A stretch of DNA of 64,000 bases from an uncultured Sutterella sp. (GCA_949282745.1 CASDQM010000038.1:124001-188000); one strand, 5' to 3'; counted from the first letter of the stretch, positions 8,670 to 17,361 are shown. The notes: generated by a model not told the origin, from the sequence alone. Translations and numbers: made by a program.

Positions 8670-9908
8670 TTATTCGCCGCGGCGCACGAGCTTGACGGGC
8701 GCCTTTTCCGTGACGACCTTCTCGGTGATGATCACCTCGCTCACGTCCTTTTCGTTGGGGATCTCGAACATCGTGTCGAGAAGAATCCCTTCGACGATGG
8801 AGCGAAGGCCGCGGGCGCCGGTCTTGCGTTCGACTGCAAGCTTGGCGATCGCCTTGAGCGCCTCGGGTTCGAACGTGAGCTTGACGTCCTCCATCGAGAA
8901 GAGCGCCTGGAACTGGCGCACGATCGCGTTCTTGGGTTCCGTCAGAATGGCGACGAGCGCCTTTTCGTCGAGCTCCTCGAGCGCCGCGATGACGGGCAGA
9001 CGCCCCACGAGTTCCGGAATGAGACCGTACTTCACGAGGTCCGCAGGTTCGATCGAGGCGAACATTTCCGTGAGGCTGCGGTCGTCCTTCTTTTCCATCA
9101 CGGCGCCGCCGAAGCCGATTTCGCTCTTTTCCGTGCGGCGTCGAATCACGCGGGCGATGCCGTCGAAAGCGCCGCCGCAGATGAAGAGGATCTGCGAGGT
9201 GTCGACATGGATCATGGGCTTGCCCGGGTTCTTGCGTCCGCCCTGCGCGGGCATCGAGGCGACCGTCCCTTCGATGAGCTTGAGGAGGGCCTGCTGCACG
9301 CCTTCGCCCGAGACGTCGCGCGTGATCGACGGGTTTTCGCTCTTGCGGGCGATCTTGTCGATTTCGTCGAGATAGATGATCCCGCGCTGGGCCTTCTCGA
9401 TGTCGCCGTCGGCCGCCTGCACGAGCTTGGCGACGATGTTTTCGACGTCTTCGCCCACGTAGCCCGCTTCGGTCAGCGTCGTCGCGTCGGCGATCGCAAA
9501 GGGCACGTCAAGCGCCTTGGCGAGGGTCTGCGCGAGGAGGGTCTTCCCCGACCCCGTCGGGCCGACGAGCAGAATGTTGGACTTCTGCAGTTCGACGTCG
9601 GTCAGCTTTTCGTCGCGCGAGCGAAGACGCTTGTAGTGGTTGTAGACCGCCACGGAGAGCGTGCGCTTGGCGAGCTCCTGACCGATCACGTACTGATCGA
9701 GGTGCTTGTAGAGTTCCCGCGGCGTCGCCAGCGGCTTGGGCGCGGCGGGCGCTTCCTCGGGTTTCTCCTCTTGAGCGGGCGGATCCTCGGCGAGTTCCTT
9801 CGTCAGGAATCCCACGCACTCGTCACAAATCGTCTCGCCGTGCAGACCCCCGAAAAGGGCCTTGCACTGAGAAGCGGGTCGACCGCAGAAAGAACAGGTT
9901 TTTTCCAT
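8670..9908 (-). CDS. clpX: ClpX, ATPase and unfoldase subunit of ClpXP
   Basis: A 412-residue protein with the N-terminal C4 zinc domain (Cys5, Cys8, Cys28, Cys31), a Pro/Glu-rich linker, then the AAA+ module: Walker A GPTGSGKT (116-123), pore loop GYVG, Walker [10 protein letters not shown], and the conserved [12 protein letters not shown] segment. ClpX recognises and unfolds substrates and feeds them to ClpP. It follows clpP with a 241-bp gap that contains a hairpin terminator, so clpX probably also has its own promoter; lon follows 104 bp downstream. Confidence 0.97.
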   Translation of the reverse strand: MEKTCSFCGRPASQCKALFGGLHGETICDECVGFLTKELAEDPPAQEEKPEEAPAAPKPLATPRELYKHLDQYVIGQELAKRTLSVAVYNHYKRLRSRDEKLTDVELQKSNILLVGPTGSGKTLLAQTLAKALDVPFAIADATTLTEAGYVGEDVENIVAKLVQAADGDIEKAQRGIIYLDEIDKIARKSENPSITRDVSGEGVQQALLKLIEGTVASMPAQGGRKNPGKPMIHVDTSQILFICGGAFDGIARVIRRRTEKSEIGFGGAVMEKKDDRSLTEMFASIEPADLVKYGLIPELVGRLPVIAALEELDEKALVAILTEPKNAIVRQFQALFSMEDVKLTFEPEALKAIAKLAVERKTGARGLRSIVEGILLDTMFEIPNEKDVSEVIITEKVVTEKAPVKLVRRGE

Positions 9909-10082
9909 GTTTCACCTTTCAGTCGTCCGCCCTTTCGGGCGGGCGGGAAACGGAGCCCAAGCTCGACGTTTCGTACACTTCGACAATAGCGCCGAACGAG
10001 GTGCGGCAGTTGTCGAAAACTCTTGATCTATTCCGCATTCGAAGCGGATTCGCCCCTCCCTCTCCTTAGGGGCGGAGAAGGG

Positions 10083-10128
10083 AAAAGGCGAGCCCGCACG
10101 CCGTCTCGGACGGCGCCAGTGCGGGCTC
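10083..10128 (-). terminator. Terminator-like hairpin between clpP and clpX
   Basis: On the minus strand GAGCCCGCAC...GTGCGGGCTC encloses an inner GCCGTC/GACGGC stem, followed by GCCTTTTCCC. The T tract is short, so it may be partial and allow some readthrough into clpX. Confidence 0.65.
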
Positions 10129-10149
10129 ACGAATGCGAACGCAGAAAGC

Positions 10150-10743
10150 TTAGCGAATCTCGCCGCGCTTTTCGTAAATCTTGTCGATCAGACCGTACTC
10201 GAGCGCTTCGGCCGCCGTCATGTAGTAGTCGCGTTCCGTGTCGCGGGCGACGACGTCGAAGGGCTTGCCGGTGTTTTCGGCCAGGATCGTGTTGAGGGTC
10301 TTCTTCGTGCGCAGGATTTCCCGCGTCACGATTTCCATGTCGGTCGCCTGCCCCTGCACGCCGCCGAGCGGCTGATGGATCATGATGCGGCTGTGCGGCA
10401 GCGCATAGCGCTTGCCCTTTTCGCCCGCGGCGAGAAGGAAAGCCCCCATCGAGGCGGCGAGCCCCACGCAGATCGTGTTCACCTGCGGACGGATGAAGCG
10501 CATCGTGTCGAAAATCCCCATTCCCGCGTCGACGGAGCCGCCGGGGCTGTTGATGTAGAGCTGAATGTCCTTGTTGGGATTTTCGCTTTCCAAAAAGAGG
10601 AGCTGAGCGATCACGAGGCTCGCGCTCACGTCGTTGACCTCGCCGGTCAGAAAAATGATGCGGTCGCGCAGAAGGCGCGAATAAAGGTCGAAGCTGCGTT
10701 CGCCGCGGCCGGAATCTTCAAGGACAACGGGTACGAGACTCAC
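10150..10743 (-). CDS. clpP: ClpP, serine protease subunit of ClpXP
   Basis: A 197-residue ClpP with catalytic triad Ser98 (GLAASMGAF), His123 ([10 protein letters not shown]) and Asp172 (RDTERDYYM). It forms the barrel protease that works with ClpX encoded next to it. Start is GTG 10743, with GGAG 7 nt upstream. The length matches the family and nothing is missing. Confidence 0.97.
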   Translation of the reverse strand: MSLVPVVLEDSGRGERSFDLYSRLLRDRIIFLTGEVNDVSASLVIAQLLFLESENPNKDIQLYINSPGGSVDAGMGIFDTMRFIRPQVNTICVGLAASMGAFLLAAGEKGKRYALPHSRIMIHQPLGGVQGQATDMEIVTREILRTKKTLNTILAENTGKPFDVVARDTERDYYMTAAEALEYGLIDKIYEKRGEIR

Positions 10744-10874
10744 GGTAATTCTCCAATGAAAGCTGAACGGATTCGTCGGTTGACATCGTCATTGTCGCCC
10801 CGCACTACGACAAAATCTGTCGCAAAGGGGACGCCGGAGCGGACGGAAACCCCGACGAAAGAGCTTTGCAGACG

Positions 10875-10918
10875 AAAAAGAGGCTTCTTCACTCGGACAC
10901 CCGAAGCGAAAAAACCTC
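10875..10918 (-). terminator. Terminator downstream of trigger factor
   Basis: On the minus strand GAGGTTTTTTCG pairs with TGAAGAAGCCTC (12 bp including G-U pairs) around a 15-nt loop, then TTTTTCG follows. It separates tig from clpP. Confidence 0.6.
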
Positions 10919-10981
10919 TCCTTCATCGCGGAGACGCCGCCCCGAAAGACGGCGTCCCGATCTTCACTCAAAAGCGGGCAA

Positions 10982-12352
10982 TCAGAAGTTGCCGGCCATG
11001 AGCTTGTCGAACTCGACGGCTTCTTCCGTCGTCTTGGCGTGTTTGAAGATCCAGTTCGTGGCGTTGTTTTCCACGATCTGGGCGCGAAGGTTGTTGAGGG
11101 AGTTCTTGTCGTTCATGATGTGAGCGACGACTTCCTCGGGCTTTTCATAGCTCGTGGCGATGCTTTCGGCGAGAGCGCGCACGTCGGCGTCATCGGCCTG
11201 GATGTTTTCCTGGGCGATGAGAGCCTGCATGAAGAGCGACAGACGAACGCGACGCTGGGCCTGTTCCGTGAAGAGACCGGCCGGGAGCTTGTCGATGTTC
11301 ATCTTGGAGGTGTCGAGACCGCGGGCGGCGAAGTCACGGATGGCCTGCTGGGCGAGGGCCTGTTCTTCGCTCTTGACGAAGGCCTGCGGAGCCGGGAAGG
11401 TGAGGCGGTCGTAGACGGCCTGCATCACGCGGCCCTTGTTGGCGTTTTCAAGGCGGGCCTTGACTTCGATTTCAAGGTTCTTGCGGATGTCGGCGCGCAT
11501 GGCTTCGACGCCGGCTTCGACGCCGAGACGCTTGGCGAATTCGTCGTCCACTTCGGGAAGAACGGCTTCGGCGACTTCAACGGCTTCCACTTCGAATTCG
11601 ACCGTGGCGCCCTTGAGGTTTTCAGCGTGGTAGTCGGCCGGGAAGGTGAGCGGGAAGGTCTTCTTTTCGCCGGCCTTCATGCCCGTGACGGCTTCTTCGA
11701 ATTCGGGGAGCATGCGGCCCTGGCCGAGTTCAAAGACGAAGTCCTTGGCGGAACCGCCTTCGAATTCAACGCCGTCCTTCTTGCCCGTGAAGTTGACCTT
11801 CACGCGGTCGCCGGCCTGGGCCGGACGGTCTTCGCGGGCCTGGTATTCGGCGCGCTGACGACGCATGACGTCGATCGTCTTTTCGACTTCTTCGTCGCCG
11901 ACCGTGCAGGTGTAGCGCTTGAGTTCGATTTCGCCGAAGTCGGGCATCGTGACTTCAGGAACGGTTTCGTAGGTGGCTTCGAAGAGCATCGTCGTTTCGT
12001 CGCCGCCTTCCTTCGGAGCGATCGTTTCGAGCGCGGCCACCTTGAGGTTTTCCTTCGTGGCGGTTTCGGCCCAAGCCTTGCCGAGGAGTTCGTTGACGGC
12101 GTCTTCAAAAGCGCGGGCGCCGTACATGGCGCGGATCTGCTTCATGGGAACGTGGCCCTTGCGGAAGCCGGGCATGCGGGCGTCCTTGGCGTAGGCCTTG
12201 AGGGCCTTTTCCGTGGCGGCAAGCGCGTCGGCCTGGGCAATGCGGAGTTCGATCGAGCGAAGCAGCGGATTGACGGGCGCTTCAGCGGTCGTTTCGACCT
12301 TTTCTTCCGTGGTTTCGACCTGTTCCGTCTGAACGTTTTCGTTTTCAGCCAT
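10982..12352 (-). CDS. tig: Trigger factor, ribosome-bound chaperone and prolyl isomerase
   Basis: A 456-residue trigger factor. The N-terminal ribosome-binding domain contains PGFRKGHVP (the ribosome-docking loop, usually GFRxGKxP), the middle FKBP domain begins near AGDRVKVNFTG, and the C-terminal chaperone arms follow. It shields nascent chains at the tunnel exit. An acidic Glu/Thr/Val-rich extension of about 25 residues precedes the usual start region; the only in-frame ATG that fits is at 12352. A TATAAT (complement 12534-12539) lies about 180 bp upstream, beyond a 22-bp palindrome. Confidence 0.95.
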   Translation of the reverse strand: MAENENVQTEQVETTEEKVETTAEAPVNPLLRSIELRIAQADALAATEKALKAYAKDARMPGFRKGHVPMKQIRAMYGARAFEDAVNELLGKAWAETATKENLKVAALETIAPKEGGDETTMLFEATYETVPEVTMPDFGEIELKRYTCTVGDEEVEKTIDVMRRQRAEYQAREDRPAQAGDRVKVNFTGKKDGVEFEGGSAKDFVFELGQGRMLPEFEEAVTGMKAGEKKTFPLTFPADYHAENLKGATVEFEVEAVEVAEAVLPEVDDEFAKRLGVEAGVEAMRADIRKNLEIEVKARLENANKGRVMQAVYDRLTFPAPQAFVKSEEQALAQQAIRDFAARGLDTSKMNIDKLPAGLFTEQAQRRVRLSLFMQALIAQENIQADDADVRALAESIATSYEKPEEVVAHIMNDKNSLNNLRAQIVENNATNWIFKHAKTTEEAVEFDKLMAGNF

Positions 12353-12498
12353 TTTCAAATCTTTACTAAAAAATCGGCGCGGGAACCCCCGCCGCACCGG
12401 CGCTCGTCCGAGCCCGGACGAACTGGAAAATCGGGACGCCTTCCCTCGGGAAGGCCGGTCTTTTCCCCGAAAACAGCGTGTTTTCGAGAGGGGTTGTC

Positions 12499-12520
12499 CG
12501 AAACGAAAGAGTTCGTTTCG
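12499..12520. promoter_or_regulatory. Palindrome in the tig / lipoprotein intergenic region
   Basis: CGAAACGAA-AGAG-TTCGTTTCG is a perfect inverted repeat with 9-bp arms. It lies between the divergent tig and lipoprotein genes, next to A/T-rich -10-like sequence (TGTATTATATC). It could be an operator or a 5'-leader hairpin of the tig mRNA; it has no T tract and so is not a terminator. Confidence 0.45.
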
Positions 12521-12578
12521 AAGAAAGTTTTGTATTATATCACGGTGTTTCCATCGGCTTCTTCGCGCTATCCCTGCC

Positions 12579-13145
12579 ATGCGGTCCAACGTCGCTCTTC
12601 TCGCCCCCGTTCTCGCTCTGATTCTTTCGGCCTGCGCGCCTCTGCCGCCCTCTCCGGACGATTCGGCGGTTCTCGCTGCGGCCGAAGAGGCCCGGGCGCA
12701 GGAAGCCGCCCGAACCGAGGCGCAGCTGGCGGTGAAAAAGCAAATCGACCTCGTCGCCCGGCACACGCGAGCGATCTGCGTCGCGCCCGAAAACCGCGCC
12801 TATTTCCGGCACACGCCCTGCCTTCCCGTTGAAGTGACCGAGAAGCACCTCGCGGACAAGAAGCTTCCGACCGCCGCGGAACTTCGCATCGCCAAGCGGG
12901 TTTTCAGCCGCATCGACGACATGAACCGCGAAACGCTCGCGGTGATGCAGCAGACCGGGGATCCCCACTACAAGGAACTCGCCGAAAAGATCCGGCTCTT
13001 CTACACGCCGAAGATCGAGCACCTGCAAAACGAATTCCTGACGGGACGTCTTACCTGGGCCGCCTACAACGCGCAGCGCAAGGCCATGAACGACGAGTTC
13101 ACCTCGACCGGGGATGCCGACGAACCGGCCGAAGAGGCGCTTTGA
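12579..13145 (+). CDS. Putative outer-membrane lipoprotein, unknown function
   Basis: A 188-residue protein with a lipoprotein signal: MRSNVALLAPVLALILSAC, lipobox LSAC with the lipidated Cys at 19. The mature part begins with an Ala/Glu-rich helical stretch, then two cysteines (ICVAPEN and PCLPVE) that could form a disulfide in the periplasm, and a helical C-terminus ending acidic. I do not recognise the family. It is transcribed divergently from tig and stands 67 bp upstream of tRNA-Leu. Confidence 0.75.
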   Translation: MRSNVALLAPVLALILSACAPLPPSPDDSAVLAAAEEARAQEAARTEAQLAVKKQIDLVARHTRAICVAPENRAYFRHTPCLPVEVTEKHLADKKLPTAAELRIAKRVFSRIDDMNRETLAVMQQTGDPHYKELAEKIRLFYTPKIEHLQNEFLTGRLTWAAYNAQRKAMNDEFTSTGDADEPAEEAL

Positions 13146-13212
13146 CCGAGCCGATCTCTGCGGAACGCTCCACACCGTCGGCTGGTTATTCTGTACAATT
13201 CGATTTCTCTTC

Positions 13213-13299
13213 GCGAGAGTGGCGAAATTGGTAGACGCACCAGGTTTAGGTCCTGACGCCGTAAAAGGCGTGCCGGTTCGAGTCCGGCCTCTCGCACCA
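13213..13299 (+). tRNA. tRNA-Leu(TAG)
   Basis: An 87-nt class II tRNA: acceptor GCGAGAG/CTCTCGC, long variable arm, anticodon loop TTTAGGT (anticodon TAG), T-arm GGTTCGAGTCC, and encoded CCA. A TACAAT -10 box at 13194-13199 is only 13 bp upstream of the mature 5' end. Confidence 0.97.
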
Positions 13300-13616
13300 A
13301 ATATCTATAGCTTGCGTTAGCGTGCGTTAGTTTTCGCAAGATGTAGTACGCCACACTGTGTCAGACGTAGCCAGACTGCGATAAATCTACGGCATCTTTA
13401 CGGCAGAAGCGACTCGCACGTCCGCCGTTTTCCCAATCCTTCCAAAGCGACTGCGTTCATCCACGACACGCTTCGCATCATCCTCCACCCAACATCATTT
13501 TTCTCTTTGCCCAGCTCCGTCAGGGAACACCGGTGCAGTCCGGCGAATCACCTTTTCGTAAGCGTTTTCTCTGCCTTGATGAACAAGATCATCCCGATCT
13601 TATTCCTGGACAATAG
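13300..13616 (+). other. Non-coding stretch downstream of tRNA-Leu, possible integration scar
   Basis: No convincing gene is seen on either strand here. It contains short direct repeats: GCGTTAG-C-GTGCGTTAG (13314-13330) and TACGGCA-TCTT-TACGGCA-like copies (13388-13405). Such repeats next to the 3' end of a tRNA are often found at sites used by tyrosine integrases, but no second copy of the tRNA end and no integrase fragment was found. Confidence 0.3.
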
Positions 13617-13665
13617 AAAAGGCGCCGCACCTCCGAAAATCCTTCGGGAGCCGGCGCCTTTCTCT
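13617..13665. terminator. Terminator downstream of the UreE-like gene
   Basis: AAAAGGCGCC...GGCGCCTTT with an inner CTCCGAA/TTCGGGAG stem. Read on the minus strand it ends in TTTTCT, placed just after the UreE-like gene; the plus-strand side ends TTTCTCT, so it may act both ways. Confidence 0.75.
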
Positions 13666-13721
13666 CACCGCGTTATGCGGTCACTCTTTTGAGAAGAGCG
13701 TCCGCACGTATCGCTCGGCGA

Positions 13722-14489
13722 TCAAGCCTTCTGCTTGCCGCAGCAGCACTCACCTTCTTCGTGGTGGTGATGATGGTGGCCTTCACCGCCGCAGCAGCAT
13801 TCGCCTTCTTCGTGATCATGGTGATGATGGTGGCCGCCGCAACCACAGCCGCATTCTTCATCATCGTGATGGTGATGATGACCGCCGCAACTGCAACCGC
13901 ATTCTTCATCATCGTGGTGATGGTGATGACCGCCGCAGCCGCAACCGCATTCTTCGTCATCGTGGTGATGATGGTGACCGCCGCAGCCGCAACCGCATTC
14001 TTCGCCGTCGTGATGATGGTGATGGCCGCCGCAACCGCAGCCGCAACCACCCGCGGAGCGGTAGACAATGCGGATCGGATCGAAGCCTTCTTCGACTTCG
14101 GTGATTTCGAGACCGATCATCGTGAGCATCTTCGCGACGTTTTCCTGCGCGACGACTGCGAAACCGCCTTCGGCTTCCGCCACGCGCACGCCGCGGTTGA
14201 TCAGAGCGCCCGCCGCCTCACGCATGAGGTCGAGGTCACCCGTGACGTGAAGAACCTTTTCCACGGCCGGACGAACGGCCCAGAATTCGCCCTTTTCGTC
14301 CACGAACACGTCGTTGACTTCGAGCGCACGGCGCTCCGTCACGCCGAAGGTGATGACGTCGCCGTCCACCTTCACTTCCTGCGGCCATTCCACGCGTTCG
14401 GCCAGGGTGAGCGAAAGCGTATGAGCACGGTCAAGAATCGGCTGGGCCGGAGCGGCTTCGGGAGGAAGCAGTTTCGTAAGAGTCGTCAT
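13722..14489 (-). CDS. UreE-like protein with His/Cys-repeat metal-binding tail
   Basis: A 255-residue protein. Residues about 20-145 align by eye with the urease nickel chaperone UreE, best in the second half, where LINRGVRV...ENVAKMLTMIGLEITEVEEGFDPI corresponds to the UreE stretch LGNRHVPL...HVLDDMLRQFGLTVTFGQLPFEP. Residues 148-255 are a tail of 16-residue units, each CGCGCGG-HHHHH-DDEE or close to it. By my count the tail holds about 32 His and 21 Cys. Two things are odd: no urease genes are nearby, and the UreE dimer-site histidine (His96 in Klebsiella) is Gly100 here, while the HHDH site reads VAQE. Metal binding would then rest on the tail. Nickel or zinc storage is inference. The ATG at 14489 has AGGA 9 nt upstream. 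Confidence 0.65.
   Translation of the reverse strand: MTTLTKLLPPEAAPAQPILDRAHTLSLTLAERVEWPQEVKVDGDVITFGVTERRALEVNDVFVDEKGEFWAVRPAVEKVLHVTGDLDLMREAAGALINRGVRVAEAEGGFAVVAQENVAKMLTMIGLEITEVEEGFDPIRIVYRSAGGCGCGCGGHHHHHDGEECGCGCGGHHHHHDDEECGCGCGGHHHHHDDEECGCSCGGHHHHHDDEECGCGCGGHHHHHDHEEGECCCGGEGHHHHHHEEGECCCGKQKA
13740..14048 (-). repeat. 48-bp coding tandem repeats for the His/Cys tail
   Basis: Six to seven in-frame units of about 48 bp encode CGCGCGG-HHHHHDDEE. The third and fifth units and their neighbours differ by few codons, while the last two have drifted (CCCGGEG-HHHHHH, then CCCGKQ). Unit number is likely to vary between strains by slippage or recombination. Confidence 0.9.
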
Positions 14490-14529
14490 GATTGGATTTC
14501 CTGACAGAAATTGGGATGATTGGGCAATT

Positions 14530-15915
14530 TTAGGGCAGAGCGGCGGAAAGCGCATCCGACAATCGGTCTACGGCGACGACCTCAAGCCCTTCGATCGGCG
14601 TACGGGGCGCATTGGCGCGCGGAATGATCGCCTTGGAAAATCCGAGCTTGGCGGCTTCGCGAAGGCGTTCCTGTCCGCGGGGCGCCGGGCGGATTTCGCC
14701 TGCGAGCCCAACTTCGCCGAAGACGACGAGTCCCTTCGGGAGGGGTTTGTTGCGGATGCTCGAATAAATGGCGGTGAGAAGCGCGAGGTCGACGGCCGTT
14801 TCCGTGATCTTCACCCCGCCCACGGCGTTGACGAAGACGTCCTGGTCAAAGCAGGCGACCCCCGCGTGGCGGTGAAGCACCGCAAGAAGCATCGCGAGTC
14901 GCTGCGCGTCGACCCCCACGGCAAGACGCCGAGGGCTCGGCAGATGGCTCGTATCAACGAGCGCCTGCATTTCGACGAGCAGAGGACGCGTCCCCTCCTG
15001 CGTGACGAGGACGGTGCTCCCCGGAACGTTCGCCTTGTATTCGGAAAGGAAGATGGCCGAAGGGTTCGTCACTCCCACGAGACCGTGATCGGTCATCGCG
15101 AAGACGCCGAGTTCGTTCACCGCCCCGAAGCGGTTCTTAAAGGCACGGATGAGGCGGAAGTTAGAGTGGGTGTCCCCTTCGAAGTAGAGCACCGTGTCGA
15201 CGATGTGCTCGAGAATGCGCGGACCCGCGAGCGCCCCGTCCTTCGTGACGTGGCCCACGAAAAAGAGCGTGATCCCGAGCCGCTTGGCGGTGCGGGTGAG
15301 CCGCGCCGCGCATTCGCGCACCTGCGAGACCGATCCCGGCGCGCTGTCGAGGTCGCCGGAAAAGAGCGTCTGAATCGAGTCGAGAACGACGAATTCGGGC
15401 TTCACGCGGTTCAAAACGGATTCAATCTGCTCGAGCTGCACCTCGCTCATGAGCTGCAGACCCTTGGGTTCGAGCTGCAGGCGCTTGGCGCGCAGAGCGA
15501 TCTGCGAGGGACTTTCTTCACCGCTCACGTAGAGGGCCTTGCGTCCCATGCGAACGATGCGGCTCACCACCTGAAGAAGAAGCGTCGACTTACCGATCCC
15601 CGGATCGCCCCCGATGAGGGAGACGCCGCCCGGGACGAGTCCGCCCCCCATGACGCGGTCGAATTCAGAGAGGCCCGTGACGATGCGGGGCGTATCCTCG
15701 ATCGTCACGTCGCCCAAATCCTGCAGCGTGCCCGTCGTTTCCACGAAGCCCTGGGCGGCGCGCTCGTTGCCGTAGCGGCTCGCCGCGCCCTGCGTCACCT
15801 TGAATTCCTGAAGCGTGTTCCACGCCTTGCAGTGCGGACACTGGCCGCTCCACTTGAGGGCCGTGCCGCCGCATTCGGTACAGACGAAATTCGTTCGTGC
15901 CTTTTTGAGCGCCAC
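14530..15915 (-). CDS. radA: RadA, DNA repair and branch-migration ATPase
   Basis: A 461-residue RadA (Sms): N-terminal zinc finger with CTECGG and CPHC pairs, RecA-like core with Walker A GGDPGIGKST, the RadA-specific KNRFG motif (AFKNRFGAVNE), and a C-terminal Lon-protease-like domain that lacks the protease dyad. It promotes branch migration in recombinational repair. The GTG start at 15915 is 3 nt after the alr stop, so the two genes are one operon with the UreE-like gene 40 bp further on. Confidence 0.95.
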   Translation of the reverse strand: MALKKARTNFVCTECGGTALKWSGQCPHCKAWNTLQEFKVTQGAASRYGNERAAQGFVETTGTLQDLGDVTIEDTPRIVTGLSEFDRVMGGGLVPGGVSLIGGDPGIGKSTLLLQVVSRIVRMGRKALYVSGEESPSQIALRAKRLQLEPKGLQLMSEVQLEQIESVLNRVKPEFVVLDSIQTLFSGDLDSAPGSVSQVRECAARLTRTAKRLGITLFFVGHVTKDGALAGPRILEHIVDTVLYFEGDTHSNFRLIRAFKNRFGAVNELGVFAMTDHGLVGVTNPSAIFLSEYKANVPGSTVLVTQEGTRPLLVEMQALVDTSHLPSPRRLAVGVDAQRLAMLLAVLHRHAGVACFDQDVFVNAVGGVKITETAVDLALLTAIYSSIRNKPLPKGLVVFGEVGLAGEIRPAPRGQERLREAAKLGFSKAIIPRANAPRTPIEGLEVVAVDRLSDALSAALP

Positions 15916-15918
15916 GGA

Positions 15919-17004
15919 TCAGTCTCCCTTCACGACCACGGGAACGCGGCGCGCGAGCGCGCAGATGAGTTCGTAGCCGATCGTCCCGCAGGCGGCGGCG
16001 ACGCGGTTGACGGGGAGGTTCTTCCCCCAGAGTTCGACAACGCTTCCGACGTGCGCGCTCGGGACGTCCGTCACGTCGATCGTGAGCATGTCCATCGAAA
16101 CGGCCCCGGCGATCGGCGCCGTGCGGCCTTCGACCCAGACGGGCGCGCCGTCGGGCATGGTGCGCGGATAGCCGTCGGCGTACCCGCAGGCGACGACCGC
16201 GATGCGCGAGGGACGCTTGGCGATCCAGCGCGAGCCGTAGCCCACGGCCTCGCCCGGCGCGATGTCCTGGAGCGCAATGATCTTGGCCGAAAGCGTCATG
16301 GCCGGACGGATGTCGAGTTCTTCGGACGAAATGTGCGAGTCCGGACTCACCCCGTAGAGCGCGACGCCCGCGCGCACGGCGCAACCCGACACTTCGGGGT
16401 GCCAGAGAATGCCCGCGGAATTGGCCATGCAGGCGGGAGCCCCTTCCTGCGCAAGCCGCCCCATGCGCGTGATCTGACGGCCCACCGAGGCGGGACCGTC
16501 CGCAAGATAGGAGGGTTCGGCGTTCGCAAAGTGCGTCACCACCCCTTCGACGCGCACGCCCGGAATCGCCGCGAGCTGATCGTGCACGACGCCCACTTCC
16601 GAGGGAAGGAAGCCCAAGCGGTTCATGCCGGAATTCACCTTGATGTGCACGCCCACGTCGCGAAGCGGCCGGCTCTTCAGAACGTCGATCTGCCAGAGCG
16701 AATGAATGACCGTCTCGACGCCGAGCTCCTGCAGGGGCTCGATGTCGTCTTCGTCAAAGAAGCCTTCGAGGAGAAGAATGCGCTTTTGCCAGCCGTACTC
16801 CCGCGCGCGGCGCGCGTCCGTGAGGTCGATCGTCGCGAGTCCGTCCGCGTCGGCGAAGGCCTTCACCGCGTTCTCGAGACCGTGACCGTAAGCATTGGCC
16901 TTGACGACGGCCCAGAGCATGCGGTCTCCCGCCGAAGCGCGCAGGCGCGCAAGATTGTGACGAAGGGCGGCCAGATCAATTTCGGCGTAAATCGGACGCG
17001 GCAC
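15919..17004 (-). CDS. alr: Alanine racemase
   Basis: A 361-residue PLP enzyme that makes D-alanine for peptidoglycan. It begins VPRPIYAEIDLAALRHNL, has the PLP lysine in VVKANAYGHG (Lys35), and the catalytic tyrosine region EAVGYGSRW in the C-terminal domain. GTG at 17004 is chosen because GAGG stands 6 nt upstream and the family usually starts a few residues before RPxxAxID; an upstream ATG would add 13 atypical residues. It is immediately followed by radA. Confidence 0.95.
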   Translation of the reverse strand: MPRPIYAEIDLAALRHNLARLRASAGDRMLWAVVKANAYGHGLENAVKAFADADGLATIDLTDARRAREYGWQKRILLLEGFFDEDDIEPLQELGVETVIHSLWQIDVLKSRPLRDVGVHIKVNSGMNRLGFLPSEVGVVHDQLAAIPGVRVEGVVTHFANAEPSYLADGPASVGRQITRMGRLAQEGAPACMANSAGILWHPEVSGCAVRAGVALYGVSPDSHISSEELDIRPAMTLSAKIIALQDIAPGEAVGYGSRWIAKRPSRIAVVACGYADGYPRTMPDGAPVWVEGRTAPIAGAVSMDMLTIDVTDVPSAHVGSVVELWGKNLPVNRVAAACGTIGYELICALARRVPVVVKGD

Positions 17005-17114
17005 GAAACACCTCACGAAAAAAGGATGGACGAAAACGTCCATTATAGGAGCCTCGAAATTCCGCGGAATTCGCTCGGTTACGCTTTCGCACCATTTCAC
17101 GCGTACCCACCAAA

Positions 17115-17137
17115 GGAAAAGCCGCCCGAAGGCGGCC
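17115..17137 (-). terminator. Terminator after the tamB remnant
   Basis: On the minus strand GCCGCC-TTCG-GGCGGC is followed by TTTTCCTTT. It sits 19 bp beyond the tamB stop codon and appears to be the original tamB terminator. Confidence 0.75.
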
Positions 17138-17155
17138 TCTCCGAGCGTCGCGGAA

Positions 17156-17361
17156 TCAATCGAATTCGAAGGAATAGAGCATGTCGAGCGCCTGATCGAC
17201 CCTGGTCGCCGCCTCCACGGGAAGTGTCCTTCCTCGACCTTCATCTGTCCGGCGAGAGCGAGTTTGCCGTGCATCTCTTCGACGTGGAGTTGTCCGCCGA
17301 TCTTCGCGCGAAGCCCCATGGCGTCGACGCGAACGTCGGGACCCACGTTGATGACAAGGCG
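17156..17361 (-). pseudogene. tamB: tamB remnant (translocation and assembly module, C-terminal fragments)
   Basis: Two fragments in different frames match the C-terminal DUF490 region of TamB. First, VGPDVRVDAMGLRAKIGG followed by QLHVEE...LALAGQMKVEEG corresponds to the E. coli stretch VGPDVSVSAFGLKAKLTG onward. Then, after a frame change near 17225-17235, LPVEAATRVDQALDMLYSFEFD and a stop correspond to the extreme C-terminus of E. coli TamB, which ends VDQALDLLYQFEF. The roughly 200 residues that should lie between are gone, and so is everything N-terminal of the first fragment. It is therefore a deletion relic of a gene of about 1,200 codons, with no tamA beside it. Confidence 0.85.

Noticed and set aside
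5782-9375. Long open frames on the strand opposite lon and clpX (and similar ones opposite ppiD, ugpB, radA and others)
   Set aside because: They arise from high GC and codon bias, are rich in Arg/His/Asp without any recognisable domain, and lie exactly opposite well-supported genes.
13740-14048. 48-bp repeats read as a CRISPR array or non-coding minisatellite
   Set aside because: They stay in frame inside a gene with a good ribosome site and encode a coherent metal-binding tail.
13722-14489. SlyD (FKBP-type isomerase with a His-rich tail)
   Set aside because: No FKBP-domain motif is visible; the globular part aligns better with UreE.
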